This document shows positions 25,122 to 34,278 of a stretch of DNA of 64,000 nt, piece after piece (the first letter of the stretch is position 1; every line of letters begins with the position of its first letter). The stretch comes from Oleiphilus messinensis (GTDB taxonomy: Bacteria; Pseudomonadota; Gammaproteobacteria; Pseudomonadales; Oleiphilaceae). The DNA lies in the NCBI RefSeq assembly GCF_002162375.1, contig NZ_CP021425.1, positions 3,790,766 to 3,854,765 of the forward strand, written 5' to 3'. The position numbers were made by a program, and so were the translations under genes. The notes below the pieces were generated by a model that saw nothing but the letters and a program-made list of their open reading frames with translations, was not told where the DNA came from and ran no database searches.

Positions 25122-26283
25122 CTAAGGCATCTCTGATTAATTAACAAAAATGATATACCATACCCCAAACAACAATAAGCTGGTTTGCACATGAAACAAC
25201 AGAGTCTGGAAGCGACAGGGTTTGAGGTTTACCGAAAGAAAACCCGAAAAGAGATTTTCCTTGATGAAATGAATCAAATCATTCCGTGGAAGGAATTGAG
25301 TGACGCAATAAAACCCTATTATCCAAAACCTCCGAAAGGCGCAGGACGCAAGCCAGTCGGTTTGGAACGTATGCTTCGTATTCATTTCCTCCAGCATTGG
25401 TTTGAGTTGTCGGATCCCGGTGCAGAAGAAGCACTCTATGACTCAAGAGCAATGCGTCTTTTTGTTGGGATAGATTTGGGCAAGGAACCTGTGCCAGATG
25501 AAACGACTATCTGTAAGTTTCGCCATTTGATGGAGAGGCATAATCTTGGTGGTGAGCTGTTTCGTTTAGTGAATGTTTATTTGGAGGAGAATGGTTTAAA
25601 GGTATCACGAGGCACGATAGTTGACGCCAGCATTATCAACGCACCAAGCTCAACCAAGAACAAAGACAAACAACGCGACCCGGAAATGAAGCAGACTAGG
25701 AAAGGCAACCAGTGGTATTTTGGCATGAAAGCACACATTGGTGTGGACAGCAAAACCAAGCTGATTCATTCGGTTGTCGTGACACCTGCAAATGTTCATG
25801 ACTCTCAGGTGCTGGAAGATTTACTTCACGGAGATGAAACTCGATTATGGGGGGATTCTGCTTACGCTGGCCTAAAGGAAGTGCTTAAAGAGCGAGCTCC
25901 CAATGCCAAAGATTTCACTCAGAGAAAGGCGTATCGCAACAGGCCGCTTTCAGATCAGGAAAGATCGTCAAACCGATTCAAATCGAAAATACGGTCTCGT
26001 GTTGAGCATGTATTTGGCGTGCTGAAAGGCCAGTTTGGTTACAAAAAAGTGAGATACAAAGGGTTGGATAAGAACGCACATGCGGTATTTACAAAATGTG
26101 CGTTGGCGAATATTGTGCTTGCCAAAAGGCATTTGCAGCCAGTTTAACAGGCAAGTTGCGCCTTGTAGGCGCGTAACGGCCACATAAGGTGGCAAATCAG
26201 GAAGAAGACCCGCTGATTTTGACGAGATTTGCCGAAAGTGGGCTTCGTCTATAAATATGGCTGATTAATCAGGCCTTCCCTAA
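25122..26283. mobile_element. Complete IS5-group insertion sequence with CTAA target duplication
   Basis: The element spans 25126-26279 (1154 bp). It is flanked by CTAA at 25122-25125 and 26280-26283, the 4-bp YTAR duplication expected for the IS5 group. Terminal inverted repeats begin GGCATCTCTGATTAAT on the left and GGAAGGCCTGATTAAT on the right (inverted), 12 of 16 identical. It encodes one intact transposase. It landed in the gap between the DUF6160-like and RimK-like genes and does not seem to break a gene. Confidence 0.88.
25191..26147 (+). CDS. IS5-family transposase
   Basis: DDE transposase of 318 residues, full length for the IS5 group. The N-terminal DUF772-like domain (about 45-125, GRKPVGLERMLRIHFLQHWF and DETTICKFRHLME) is followed by the catalytic domain: the first Asp in GTIVDASIINAP, the second in LWGDSAYAG, and the Glu in SRVEHVFGVLKGQFG. 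No frameshift or stop is seen, so it may still be active. I chose the ATG at 25191. Its codon use is richer in A/T and G-starting codons than the neighbours, as expected for a mobile gene. Confidence 0.95.
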   Translation: MKQQSLEATGFEVYRKKTRKEIFLDEMNQIIPWKELSDAIKPYYPKPPKGAGRKPVGLERMLRIHFLQHWFELSDPGAEEALYDSRAMRLFVGIDLGKEPVPDETTICKFRHLMERHNLGGELFRLVNVYLEENGLKVSRGTIVDASIINAPSSTKNKDKQRDPEMKQTRKGNQWYFGMKAHIGVDSKTKLIHSVVVTPANVHDSQVLEDLLHGDETRLWGDSAYAGLKEVLKERAPNAKDFTQRKAYRNRPLSDQERSSNRFKSKIRSRVEHVFGVLKGQFGYKKVRYKGLDKNAHAVFTKCALANIVLAKRHLQPV

Positions 26284-26384
26284 ATTAAAGCCTCTGATTA
26301 CATAACCACCACTTTCATGTTTGCATTTTGACCACAATGTACAATCCTTATACACACATTTCCCAAATAGCAGAGAGGCTCGAA

Positions 26385-27608
26385 ATGAAGCTGGCCATTC
26401 TTTCCTGTGGACCCAAATGTTACAGCACCCGACGACTCAGAGAATCTGCCGAGGAACGCGGCCATGAAGTCAAGGTCTTGAATACATTGAAATTTGCAAT
26501 AGATCTGGAGCGCGGAACCCCCAACCTTTACTACCGACAGAAAGAGCTCGCGGATTTTGATGCCGTACTTCCGCGCATCGGCGCGTCCATTACCTATTTT
26601 GGTACAGCAGTTGTTCGTCAGTTTCAGGAAATGAATATCTTCTGTGCCAATACCGCCCACGGCATTTTGAACTCCAGAGACAAACTGCGCAGCTTGCAGC
26701 TATTGAGCCGCCACCATATCGGAATACCAAAGACCAACTATGTCAGGGATAAAAAAGATGTACTGCCTGCCATTGCAAGGGTCGGAAACGCCCCCGTCAT
26801 CATCAAATTAATTGAAGGCACGCAAGGTATCGGCGTATTACTGGCAGAGAGTACAAAATCCGCCGAAGCGATTATCGAATTATTACAAAGCCAGAAACAG
26901 AACGTACTGGTGCAAAAGTTTGTTGCCGAGAGCAAAGGCAAAGATATTCGCGCATTTGTGGTGGGGAACCAAGTGGTTGCTGCAATGCGCAGGGTTGCTC
27001 AAGGCCAGGAGTTCCGCAGCAATGTGCACCGGGGCGGCATGACAGAAGCGGTAGAACTCTCCGACCAATACAAAGAAACAGCGATTCGTGCAGCACAAAT
27101 AATGGGCTTGCAAGTGGCCGGGGTTGATATGCTCGAAGGCGCGGACGGCCCACAGATTATGGAAGTGAATTCATCACCGGGACTTGAAGGCATCGAAACC
27201 TGTACAAAACTGGACATCGCAGGTGCGATTATTGACTACATTTCGGCTCAAGTCGATTTTCCCGAAATTGATATTCGCCAGCGTTTAACCGTCAGCAAGG
27301 GCTATGGTGTCAGCGAGCTGTATATCCCCCATGAATCCCATTATATCGGCACGACAATTACCGATTCAGGCTTGCCAGATCAAGATATTAACGTTCTAAC
27401 TCTTTATCGCGGCAACTCAATTATTCCTAACCCCAAATACTCTCGCAAGCTTGAAGCGGATGACAAATTGCTTTGTTTCGGCAAACTGGAAAACATGCGC
27501 AAGCTTATCTCCAAGGAAAACAAGCGGAAACGAAGCCCCAAAGTGCTGAAACTGTCAGAACAGGCTCAAACCGGCTCCGAAACAGATACTGATCCTGAGG
27601 ATCATTGA
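26385..27608 (+). CDS. RimK-like ATP-grasp glutamate ligase with C-terminal TrkA-C domain
   Basis: ATP-grasp ligase of 407 residues. Residues about 1-290 match RimK, which adds glutamate to the C-terminus of ribosomal protein S6: MKLAILSCGPKCYSTRRL, then DAVLPRIGASITYFGTAVVR, TQGIGVLL, KDIRAFVVGNQVVAAMRR, GVDMLEGADGPQIMEVNSSP and GLEGIE. E. coli RimK is 300 residues. Here about 100 extra residues follow, with the pattern of a TrkA-C/RCK-C ligand-binding domain (VSELYIPHESHYIGTTITD then DINVLTLYRGNSIIPNP and DKLLCFG). I chose the ATG at 26385 with GAGAGG upstream. It is a single gene with a strong terminator. Some ligases of this group add other amino acids or act on other proteins, so S6 as target is not certain. 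Confidence 0.88.
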   Translation: MKLAILSCGPKCYSTRRLRESAEERGHEVKVLNTLKFAIDLERGTPNLYYRQKELADFDAVLPRIGASITYFGTAVVRQFQEMNIFCANTAHGILNSRDKLRSLQLLSRHHIGIPKTNYVRDKKDVLPAIARVGNAPVIIKLIEGTQGIGVLLAESTKSAEAIIELLQSQKQNVLVQKFVAESKGKDIRAFVVGNQVVAAMRRVAQGQEFRSNVHRGGMTEAVELSDQYKETAIRAAQIMGLQVAGVDMLEGADGPQIMEVNSSPGLEGIETCTKLDIAGAIIDYISAQVDFPEIDIRQRLTVSKGYGVSELYIPHESHYIGTTITDSGLPDQDINVLTLYRGNSIIPNPKYSRKLEADDKLLCFGKLENMRKLISKENKRKRSPKVLKLSEQAQTGSETDTDPEDH

Positions 27609-27661
27609 TCGGTTAGCACAGCCGGGTGGGACATCAAAAACAAAGAGCCCCTCAAACAAAC

Positions 27662-27696
27662 GTGCCGCTCAATCTTTTTTGAGCGGCACTTTTTTG
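27662..27696 (+). terminator. Rho-independent terminator after the RimK-like gene
   Basis: GTGCCGCTCAA pairs with TTGAGCGGCAC over 11 bases around a short loop and is followed by TTTTTTG. It lies between the convergent RimK-like and lipase genes. Confidence 0.92.
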
Positions 27697-27723
27697 TTCT
27701 TCAACTGAGCCCGTATGAATGAC

Positions 27724-29001
27724 CTATTCACAAGCACCATCAACACCGGGTAAAGAGTCGGGCAATAATACAGCCAAGTCTGGATTATCGGCGCTGAACA
27801 CGTTATGCATACGAGGCCAGTAACTCATATGACGAACAGTTGCACCGTACTGAGGCCCACCTGCCCATAGACAAGGTGCAGAAAGCCCCAGCATTTGGGA
27901 CGCGCTGGCATTGAGAAGAAAATCACCATCTTCATACAGGTTATTGATATTGCCAACGTGATAGAACATGGGTGCTTGTGTAGCCAGTGGTGCGGGATCC
28001 CCCTCTACACCCCAGCGATGCACGTTACTCATTTCAGCTTCGAAGGCATTTTCCCAATCACTGTCCCCGACCGCAGGTGCACCAAAAACGTGTACGCCCT
28101 GAACATCAATATTATGGTCATGCTGTAATCGGAATGCAGTGAGTACAGACACCGCACCACCTAAACTATGCCCGGTTATCCATAATTTTCGCCCTTGTAA
28201 CAAGGGCTCTATTGCCTCCAGTACATCATCAAAAATAATGTCCATGGCATCATAAAAACCATTATGCAAGGTGACCACGTTCGTTTGATAACTGATACAG
28301 CGGATGAAGCAATAGCTGACAAGGTCATAACCCCACTCCGGTTTGGCATAGGGCCAAAAATCAATATTACTTTCCTCCCAGTCCAGCCAGCCTTTCGACC
28401 CTTGAAACACGACAAAAACCGCATGATCGTTATAAAACACATACGCCAGACTTTCACCGCCAACCCCACCGAGATCCCAGAAAGACGAAAACGAACGCTC
28501 GATAACTTCCAGGTGTTCAAGACCAAGCTCTTCGGCCAGTGCATAAGCCTGATCCCCCTCACTATCGACACCATAGCCCGGATTACGATAGGAAACGGCC
28601 GAAAGCTGCGAAAGCAGATAGGCATTTATGATTACACTTTCGGGGTCTTGCTCATAATCCAACTGATTCTGATCCGCATCAAAATAGTCAAAGGCTTTGG
28701 GCACAATACCCGGCGTACTGTCAGGGGAATCATCAACGTCACCAGAACCACTGCTGCCACCAGTTTTGGTCTCACAAGGAATAACTTGACCTGTAATTTT
28801 ATCAATTTTGAAACAGGTATCTGATGCCTCTCTTAACTGCTGAGTAATATCACTTTCGATAAGACTGTTCCGATCAGCAGTGTATGAAATCCGGGTACTC
28901 TCCAGGGACGCCGCATTTGCAGCAATCGGCATCAGAAAAGAGCAAGCCAGAAGTGTCGTTTTTGCAACTTTGGTGATTCGGGTGTGGTTGAGTAATTTCA
29001 T
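27724..29001 (-). CDS. Exported class 3 (fungal-type) lipase
   Basis: Secreted esterase of 425 residues. The signal peptide (TTLLACSFLMPIAANA) follows the ATG at 29001, which has AGGT upstream. The mature protein begins with a linker rich in Ser, Gly and Asp (about 85-105), then an alpha/beta hydrolase of the lipase class 3 group. Visible elements: VFVVFQGSKGWLDWEESNID (oxyanion-side strand), the nucleophile elbow LWITGHSLGGAVSVLTAF with Ser in GHSLGG, and VHVFGAPAVGD. Probable acid VEGDPAP and a His in the C-terminal part complete the triad. Several cysteines (SYCFIRCIS) suggest disulfides and extracytoplasmic location. It should act on triacylglycerols or similar esters. Confidence 0.9.
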   Translation of the reverse strand: MKLLNHTRITKVAKTTLLACSFLMPIAANAASLESTRISYTADRNSLIESDITQQLREASDTCFKIDKITGQVIPCETKTGGSSGSGDVDDSPDSTPGIVPKAFDYFDADQNQLDYEQDPESVIINAYLLSQLSAVSYRNPGYGVDSEGDQAYALAEELGLEHLEVIERSFSSFWDLGGVGGESLAYVFYNDHAVFVVFQGSKGWLDWEESNIDFWPYAKPEWGYDLVSYCFIRCISYQTNVVTLHNGFYDAMDIIFDDVLEAIEPLLQGRKLWITGHSLGGAVSVLTAFRLQHDHNIDVQGVHVFGAPAVGDSDWENAFEAEMSNVHRWGVEGDPAPLATQAPMFYHVGNINNLYEDGDFLLNASASQMLGLSAPCLWAGGPQYGATVRHMSYWPRMHNVFSADNPDLAVLLPDSLPGVDGACE

Positions 29002-29618
29002 CTTGTTACCTGTTTTTAATTTGAGTATGTACCGCGAGAGATCTTCGTGCCCTGGGGCCGTTTCTGTTTCCGTTGCTATGGGTTGCGCTAATCTGGAACC
29101 CACACCATCAATGCGGCTTAAAGGTTGTGCTTCGCTACTCAAAAAAAGGTAAACACCAAAAATTAAGAAGGACTGGGCAGACAAATATCGCTAAAACCTT
29201 CTTAGCGCTATTAGGTATCCACCGCCTTGTATCCTGATAAATCCAGTAAGCCTGCTGCTTTATTTTTGTGTGAACTGCACAACGTCAATAGGGTGATAGC
29301 ATTCTCACATTCTCAATTAAGTAATCATATAACTTACATTTGTATGTTTATTCTTTACGCATTTATGCAAAATTCGCAACACTTCATGACACTTGTACCA
29401 TATTGCTATTGGCACATTTGTACGAGTTAACCCGTTATATTTAATGACATTATGTAACGTTTTATGCTTAAAGGTGGAATTAATAGTATTTTTATTGAGC
29501 TCCCACCTAATCATACCCAGGCAAGAGACAGCTAAAAAACAAATATAATAACTAACAATTGTTATCCATTTTTAATGGTGATGTTCTTCCAACTGTAGGG
29601 TAAAGAAGAGGGGTTTAT
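29002..29618. other. AT-rich control region before the GH3/RND operon
   Basis: About 615 bases, clearly richer in A and T than the genes around it. It separates the lipase from the seven-gene operon and should hold both promoters. It contains the perfect palindrome TAACAATTGTTA at 29553-29564. I see no coding sequence here. Confidence 0.5.
29553..29564. promoter_or_regulatory. Palindrome upstream of the GH3/RND operon
   Basis: TAACAATTGTTA is a perfect 12-base palindrome, 54 bases before the first gene of the operon, with CCATTTTTAATGG just after it. The 19-mer ATAACTAACAATTGTTATC matches the classic Fur box at 11 of 19 positions, too few to call it Fur. It is a candidate operator. Confidence 0.35.
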
Positions 29619-30392
29619 ATGAAAGATCCAAAACAAAAAGTCTATGCCAGCTACTACCCGCTGAAATCACTTACGATCATTGACTTGGGTGCGATGCATG
29701 ACTTGTTTATCGATTATTACCACAACGTTGATTTTGCTGTTTTTTACCAAGATCTCAGCAAAAAAGATGGCGCTATACTTTTACGCGAACGGCGAAGCAA
29801 GAAAATTGTTGGCTTCAGCACACTGCAGCTGATACCGCTTGAGTGCGGTTCACGAAAAGTGAAAGGTGTGTTCAGTGGTGATACGATTGTTGATCGGCGC
29901 TATTGGGGGAACAGAGCACTCTTGAGTTGCTTTGTGCGGACACTGTTCAAATTTAAAATCAAAGATATCCGCACTCCGCTCTACTGGCTCCTGATATCCA
30001 AAGGCTATAAAACCTATCTGGTACTCGCGAACAATTTTCCGAAACACTACCCCCATCACGCTAAAAGTAGCAGTAGCCGAATGGCAACTGTTATCGATAA
30101 CTATTGCCAGACTCTTTACCCCGACGCATATGATCGAAGCCGACAGCTACTCGATTTCGGTGAGGGCTATCAGAAGCTGAAAGAAGATGTGGCTGGTATC
30201 ACCGACAAAATGAAATCCGAAAACCCGAAAATACGGTACTTCGAAGAGAAAAACCCCACTTGGCGGGACGGCACAGAACTCCCCTGCGTTGGCGAGGTGT
30301 CTTACTCGGTCTTTTTAGTTGTCTTGAAAAAAATCACTCGCGAGTTCCTTGCACGTTTCAAGACCCGCAATGCAGTGCGGGCCAGCTTGTAA
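29619..30392 (+). CDS. Putative GNAT-like protein, first gene of the GH3/RND operon
   Basis: Cytoplasmic protein of 257 residues. The part about 40-130 has a pattern seen in GNAT acyltransferases: IVGFSTLQLIPLECG followed by FSGDTIVDRRYWGNRALLSC, where the R-x-x-W-G-N stretch sits where an acyl-CoA binding loop would be. It lacks a clear textbook Q/RxxGxG/A motif, so the call is tentative. The start has GAGGGG upstream. It leads a seven-gene run: the GH3 gene starts 14 bases after its stop. An unrelated hypothetical protein is possible. Confidence 0.6.
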   Translation: MKDPKQKVYASYYPLKSLTIIDLGAMHDLFIDYYHNVDFAVFYQDLSKKDGAILLRERRSKKIVGFSTLQLIPLECGSRKVKGVFSGDTIVDRRYWGNRALLSCFVRTLFKFKIKDIRTPLYWLLISKGYKTYLVLANNFPKHYPHHAKSSSSRMATVIDNYCQTLYPDAYDRSRQLLDFGEGYQKLKEDVAGITDKMKSENPKIRYFEEKNPTWRDGTELPCVGEVSYSVFLVVLKKITREFLARFKTRNAVRASL

Positions 30393-30406
30393 TCCGGTAG
30401 AAAACA

Positions 30407-32131
30407 ATGTTTAAGAAAATTACGGCATATGGCGCACATGCTGCTGTCAATAAGTTTAGTCAAGCCGGACATAAGCAATTTAAATCTGCGCTCAAGTCCC
30501 CTGAAACTGTGCAACGGGCAAAGCTCAATCAGATTTTAAGCGCTGTCGCAGATACCGACTCTGGCATTAGCCTGGGCATCCAAAAAGGTATGTCCTGGGA
30601 GCAGTATGCCGATAGACTACCCGTGTCCGACTACAATGGATGGTCAGCTTTGATCAGTGCACAACAACAGGATGGCCGGTTACGCTTGAGTTCCAGCCCC
30701 TGTGCACGCTATCAGCCTACCAGTGGCTCAACGTCAAAAATAAAGTGGATACCTTACACCCAATGCTTTCTGGATGAACTGGATCAAGCCATCTCACCCT
30801 GGATGGCTGATTTGTACCAGCGCTTTCCAGGCATTCGCCACGGTAAACATTACTGGTCACTCTCCTGGGTGCCAACGTCAATGCGTACACGGGACAATGA
30901 GTCATTAAACGATGATTTGAAGTTACTACCCTGGTGGAAACGGATATTCATGGCATCCAGCAAGGCCGTTCCGGACGCTGTCGCCATGGCAGAAACCTCG
31001 GAAGACTCCCTGTTTGCCTCCCTCTGCTGTTTACTCAGTGCCCGCGACCTTTCATTTCTCTCAGTCTGGAGCCCGACTTTTGCTTTAACATTGCTTGAAG
31101 GTCTGTCCGGGCACCGGGAAGAGATTATTCAGATACTACGCTCGGGTCATTGGGGTTCTCGTGCCCCAAGACTCAGTGCAGTCCCCTGCCCCAGGTCACC
31201 TTACGTTGCAGATATGCTGAACGAGTGGGATGGCGCTCTACATTCAGACTTTACCGCCCAGCTGTGGCCCAAGCTGACGTTGCTAAGTGCATGGGATACT
31301 TCAACCTCAGCCATATGGGCGCGTCAGCTACAACAACTCTTTCCCCAATCGGCATTTCAGGGTAAAGGACTCTGGGCGACAGAAGGCGTTGTGACGATTC
31401 CATTTGCAGGCCAGTATCCACTGGCGTTAACCAGCCACTTTTATGAATTTCAGGATTTTGAAACCGACCGCATCCATCCGGCATGGGACTTGAAAGCGGG
31501 CCAGGTGGTCCGACCGCTTCTCACCACTGGAAGCGGATTGTTACGCTACGGTTTGAAAGACAAACTCAACGTTGTCAGTTACCTGGATGCATGCCCTTGT
31601 TTCGAGTTTCTGGGACGGATGGACGGCGTCGACATGGTGGGTGAAAAGCTCAGCCCGGAAATAGCGATGGAGTTAATCAATCTATTCGATCAGAGTAGCT
31701 ATCGTGATGCCGGAATCTATCCCATGTCCCTATTGGCCATTCCACAACAGTCAACAGAACAGGTGCAGCCAAACCAGAAACCATCACTACCTTATTATGT
31801 GCTGCTGTGCGAAACCAAAGACGCATCCCACCAGCCTGTTCCATCGAAACTACAGTTGAAAGAGAAAATACGAGCCGTGCTGGAATCCCGGCTCCAGGAA
31901 AACTTTCACTACCGACTCGCCAGGGAGTTGAACCAGCTGAGTCATGCAGAGGTTTACTGTGCCCCTGATGCCAGATCAATTTACCAACAACGGGGAACAG
32001 AGCGCGGCATGATTACCGGAAATATCAAAATTGAACCGCTGGTACTGTGGGACGGGAATTATTCGTTCAACTGTCACTCTGGAACCTCCCCGAAAGTGCT
32101 GCCTACAGCAACAACGCTCGAAGAGGTCTGA
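30407..32131 (+). CDS. GH3-family acyl-adenylating enzyme (acid-amido synthetase type)
   Basis: Enzyme of 574 residues of the GH3 family in the ANL adenylating superfamily. In plants GH3 proteins adenylate a carboxylic acid such as indole-acetate or jasmonate and join it to an amino acid. The ATP-binding loop YQPTSGSTSKIKWIPYT is at about 103-119 and is diagnostic. Other family-like stretches are FLDELDQAISPWMADLYQRF, LWPKLTLLSAWDTSTSAIWA, GLWATEGVVTIPF and FLGRMDGVDMVGEKL, the last matching the hinge with an acid-type Gly-Arg-x-Asp. The acid and acceptor used here are unknown. It is flanked by GNAT genes with gaps of 14 and 3 bases, so it is part of the operon. Bacterial GH3 proteins are little studied. 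Confidence 0.85.
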   Translation: MFKKITAYGAHAAVNKFSQAGHKQFKSALKSPETVQRAKLNQILSAVADTDSGISLGIQKGMSWEQYADRLPVSDYNGWSALISAQQQDGRLRLSSSPCARYQPTSGSTSKIKWIPYTQCFLDELDQAISPWMADLYQRFPGIRHGKHYWSLSWVPTSMRTRDNESLNDDLKLLPWWKRIFMASSKAVPDAVAMAETSEDSLFASLCCLLSARDLSFLSVWSPTFALTLLEGLSGHREEIIQILRSGHWGSRAPRLSAVPCPRSPYVADMLNEWDGALHSDFTAQLWPKLTLLSAWDTSTSAIWARQLQQLFPQSAFQGKGLWATEGVVTIPFAGQYPLALTSHFYEFQDFETDRIHPAWDLKAGQVVRPLLTTGSGLLRYGLKDKLNVVSYLDACPCFEFLGRMDGVDMVGEKLSPEIAMELINLFDQSSYRDAGIYPMSLLAIPQQSTEQVQPNQKPSLPYYVLLCETKDASHQPVPSKLQLKEKIRAVLESRLQENFHYRLARELNQLSHAEVYCAPDARSIYQQRGTERGMITGNIKIEPLVLWDGNYSFNCHSGTSPKVLPTATTLEEV

Positions 32132-32134
32132 ACC

Positions 32135-33268
32135 ATGGCGATTCGATTCGAAATCAGACCTGCTGTCGAAGAAGATCTGGGCGCACTCCATGCATTGATC
32201 AAGGACACCCCTCAAGCCGGGGAGATCTGCTTGAATTTTGAACGTGCTCCTGACTTTTTTCACGGTACAGGCGTGACAACACAGCACCCTGAAGTCTGGG
32301 TAATGAATGATTTAAAGACGCATCGCCTTGCAGGTGTTTTCAGCATTGGGCATCGAGATGTGTACTGTAATGGCACGCGTCAGTCGATCCGCTACGGGAA
32401 TGACCTGAGAATTCACCCGGATTATCAGGGGGGGCGGACGCTATTTCGCCTGTTCAGTCAGTACCGGAAAATCATGCAACAGGATTGGATGCAGACCATA
32501 ATTCTGAGCGACAACACCCAGTCACTCAACACGGTTGGCAGTGGCCGGGCCAATTTACCGGTATATTTCCCGTATGGCACACTGCATACACACATGGTGT
32601 ATCTACGTCGCCCCAGACGCGGGCTTCGCAACTTGGCCCGTAACTCGAAATACCGTATCCGCCGGGCGCAACCCGGGGATATTGAACGGATGCAGGACTA
32701 TTTCAACTGCGAAGCCCCCAAACGACAGTTTTATCCTCACTACGAATTCAGTCAATTGGAAACCGGTGACGGCTACTACCGGGACTTGAAACTGTCCGAT
32801 TATTTTCTGGTGTTCCAGGAAAATGAATTGCTCGGTATCACCGGGGTATGGGATCAAAAAGAGTTCAAGCAGACACGGGTCATCGACTATCAGGGCAAAA
32901 TGAAACTGCTGCGTCATGTCAACAACATGCAAAGCCTGTTTTTCGGCGGTTTGACCCTGCCATCCCCCGGCAAAACACTGAACTACCTCCTCATTCACAC
33001 CGTGCTGATCAAAAACGATGTTCCAGAAGTGTTTGAAGCGTTGTTCGCATTCATTTTTAACGAATACAGCGCTTCGAAGCGCTCACAGGCAGGCAAATAC
33101 AACGCACTAATCTGCGGACTTTCACCCGATGACCCACTTACGCCTGTGCTGCGCCACTACCGAAGACAAGTGGTCACCAGTAAACACTTTATTGCCAGTT
33201 ACGGTGAAGACCCACGCCCCGGATTCGACGCCAACCGGCAACTCTATCTCGAAGCCGCACGATTGTAG
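32135..33268 (+). CDS. GNAT-family N-acyltransferase, probably two GNAT domains
   Basis: Protein of 377 residues that begins IRFEIRPAVEEDLGALHALI, a typical GNAT opening. The first half includes YGNDLRIHPDYQGGRTLFRL, the acetyl-CoA-binding segment (DYQGGRTLF). The second half restarts with KYRIRRAQPGDIERMQDYF, a second GNAT-type opening, suggesting two domains (about 1-165 and 175-350). It should transfer an acyl group from CoA, substrate unknown. It starts 3 bases after the GH3 stop and so is translated with it. The next gene is 11 bases away. GNAT partners beside an adenylating enzyme suggest acylation of an amine in the same product. Confidence 0.8.
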   Translation: MAIRFEIRPAVEEDLGALHALIKDTPQAGEICLNFERAPDFFHGTGVTTQHPEVWVMNDLKTHRLAGVFSIGHRDVYCNGTRQSIRYGNDLRIHPDYQGGRTLFRLFSQYRKIMQQDWMQTIILSDNTQSLNTVGSGRANLPVYFPYGTLHTHMVYLRRPRRGLRNLARNSKYRIRRAQPGDIERMQDYFNCEAPKRQFYPHYEFSQLETGDGYYRDLKLSDYFLVFQENELLGITGVWDQKEFKQTRVIDYQGKMKLLRHVNNMQSLFFGGLTLPSPGKTLNYLLIHTVLIKNDVPEVFEALFAFIFNEYSASKRSQAGKYNALICGLSPDDPLTPVLRHYRRQVVTSKHFIASYGEDPRPGFDANRQLYLEAARL

Positions 33269-33279
33269 GGAAAACAATT

Positions 33280-34278
33280 ATGACAACCAAAAAACAGTCT
33301 ACAGACTATATTGCGATGTGGTTTGCTGCGCGTAAGGAATTCGGCATTAACGATGATATGCGCGTTGGCCCCATGGATACCACCACCCGTGAAATCAGCT
33401 GGTCAACCTTCCCGCACAGTGAAATGGATGGCCTTGGCGGGCTGGCAACCATTTTGCGGAGTCACGGATACCCTTGCGAAGATCTGCCGGTTTCATCAGA
33501 GAAAAAACCACCCTCGCTGATCGAACTGCTGCGCCTGATGTGGCAAGCACCGAAACATTCCGCAAGTAAAACGATTCAGTGGCGACAGACCTATCCCGAC
33601 TATGCCACAGCCAATCCGGAGAATAGCAACGACGCGCCGATAGCCACGGGGTATTTCTCGGAGGACGAAACCAATCTCATTAAACGCATGGCCAAAAAGC
33701 ACCGGGTCGCGCTCAATGTCTATTTGTTCTGGGCATTGAACAAAGCCATCGCCGAAAATTTACTGGCCGGTCAGCAGGAGTATTTCTGGTTCTACCCGAT
33801 TAATCTACGGGGCCCGTTACAGCTGGCCAACGATACAATGAATTATTCTTCCGGAATCAATATTCAGTTGAATAACACGATCTCGCCAGTGGAAATACAG
33901 CAGCGTATCAAAATCCAACTGAAAGCCAAAAGTTACTGGCTACTCTGGTGGCAAGCGCATATTGGCAAGATTATTGGCTACCGCGGCGTTCGCTGGCTGT
34001 ACCGCTATATCAGTGAACGACAATTCTATGCTGGCTCATTCAGCTTCCTTGGCAACTGGCCACTGAAGTCGCCCAAAAACCCGCCAATTGACGAAAACCA
34101 AATTTGGGTGACCTGCGGAATTGGTACGAAAAACTACCCCGTCTCGAACGGAATTTTGATCTGGCATAATCGGCTGTCATTGGGTTTGAAATTGCATCCC
34201 TATATTTGTCAGGATCAGAGTATTACCGACCATTGCCTTCAGGAGTGGAAACGAAATCTGCTAAAAGGTGCGCTGTAA
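33280..34278 (+). CDS. Short HxxxD acyltransferase-like protein (condensation/PapA-related)
   Basis: Protein of 332 residues. It has FPHSEMDGLGG with His46 and Asp50 in the HxxxDG arrangement of CoA- or carrier-dependent acyltransferases. The later part FYPINLRGPLQLANDTMNYS then SGINIQLNNTIS, and FSFLGNWPLKSP, parallels the C-terminal lobe of the protein at 38902. The His is only 46 residues from the start, whereas such enzymes usually have about 120-130 residues before it, so the N-terminal part of the fold is short or missing. It may be half-active or act with a partner. Its stop overlaps the RND adaptor start (TAATG). No signal peptide. Confidence 0.65.
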   Translation: MTTKKQSTDYIAMWFAARKEFGINDDMRVGPMDTTTREISWSTFPHSEMDGLGGLATILRSHGYPCEDLPVSSEKKPPSLIELLRLMWQAPKHSASKTIQWRQTYPDYATANPENSNDAPIATGYFSEDETNLIKRMAKKHRVALNVYLFWALNKAIAENLLAGQQEYFWFYPINLRGPLQLANDTMNYSSGINIQLNNTISPVEIQQRIKIQLKAKSYWLLWWQAHIGKIIGYRGVRWLYRYISERQFYAGSFSFLGNWPLKSPKNPPIDENQIWVTCGIGTKNYPVSNGILIWHNRLSLGLKLHPYICQDQSITDHCLQEWKRNLLKGAL

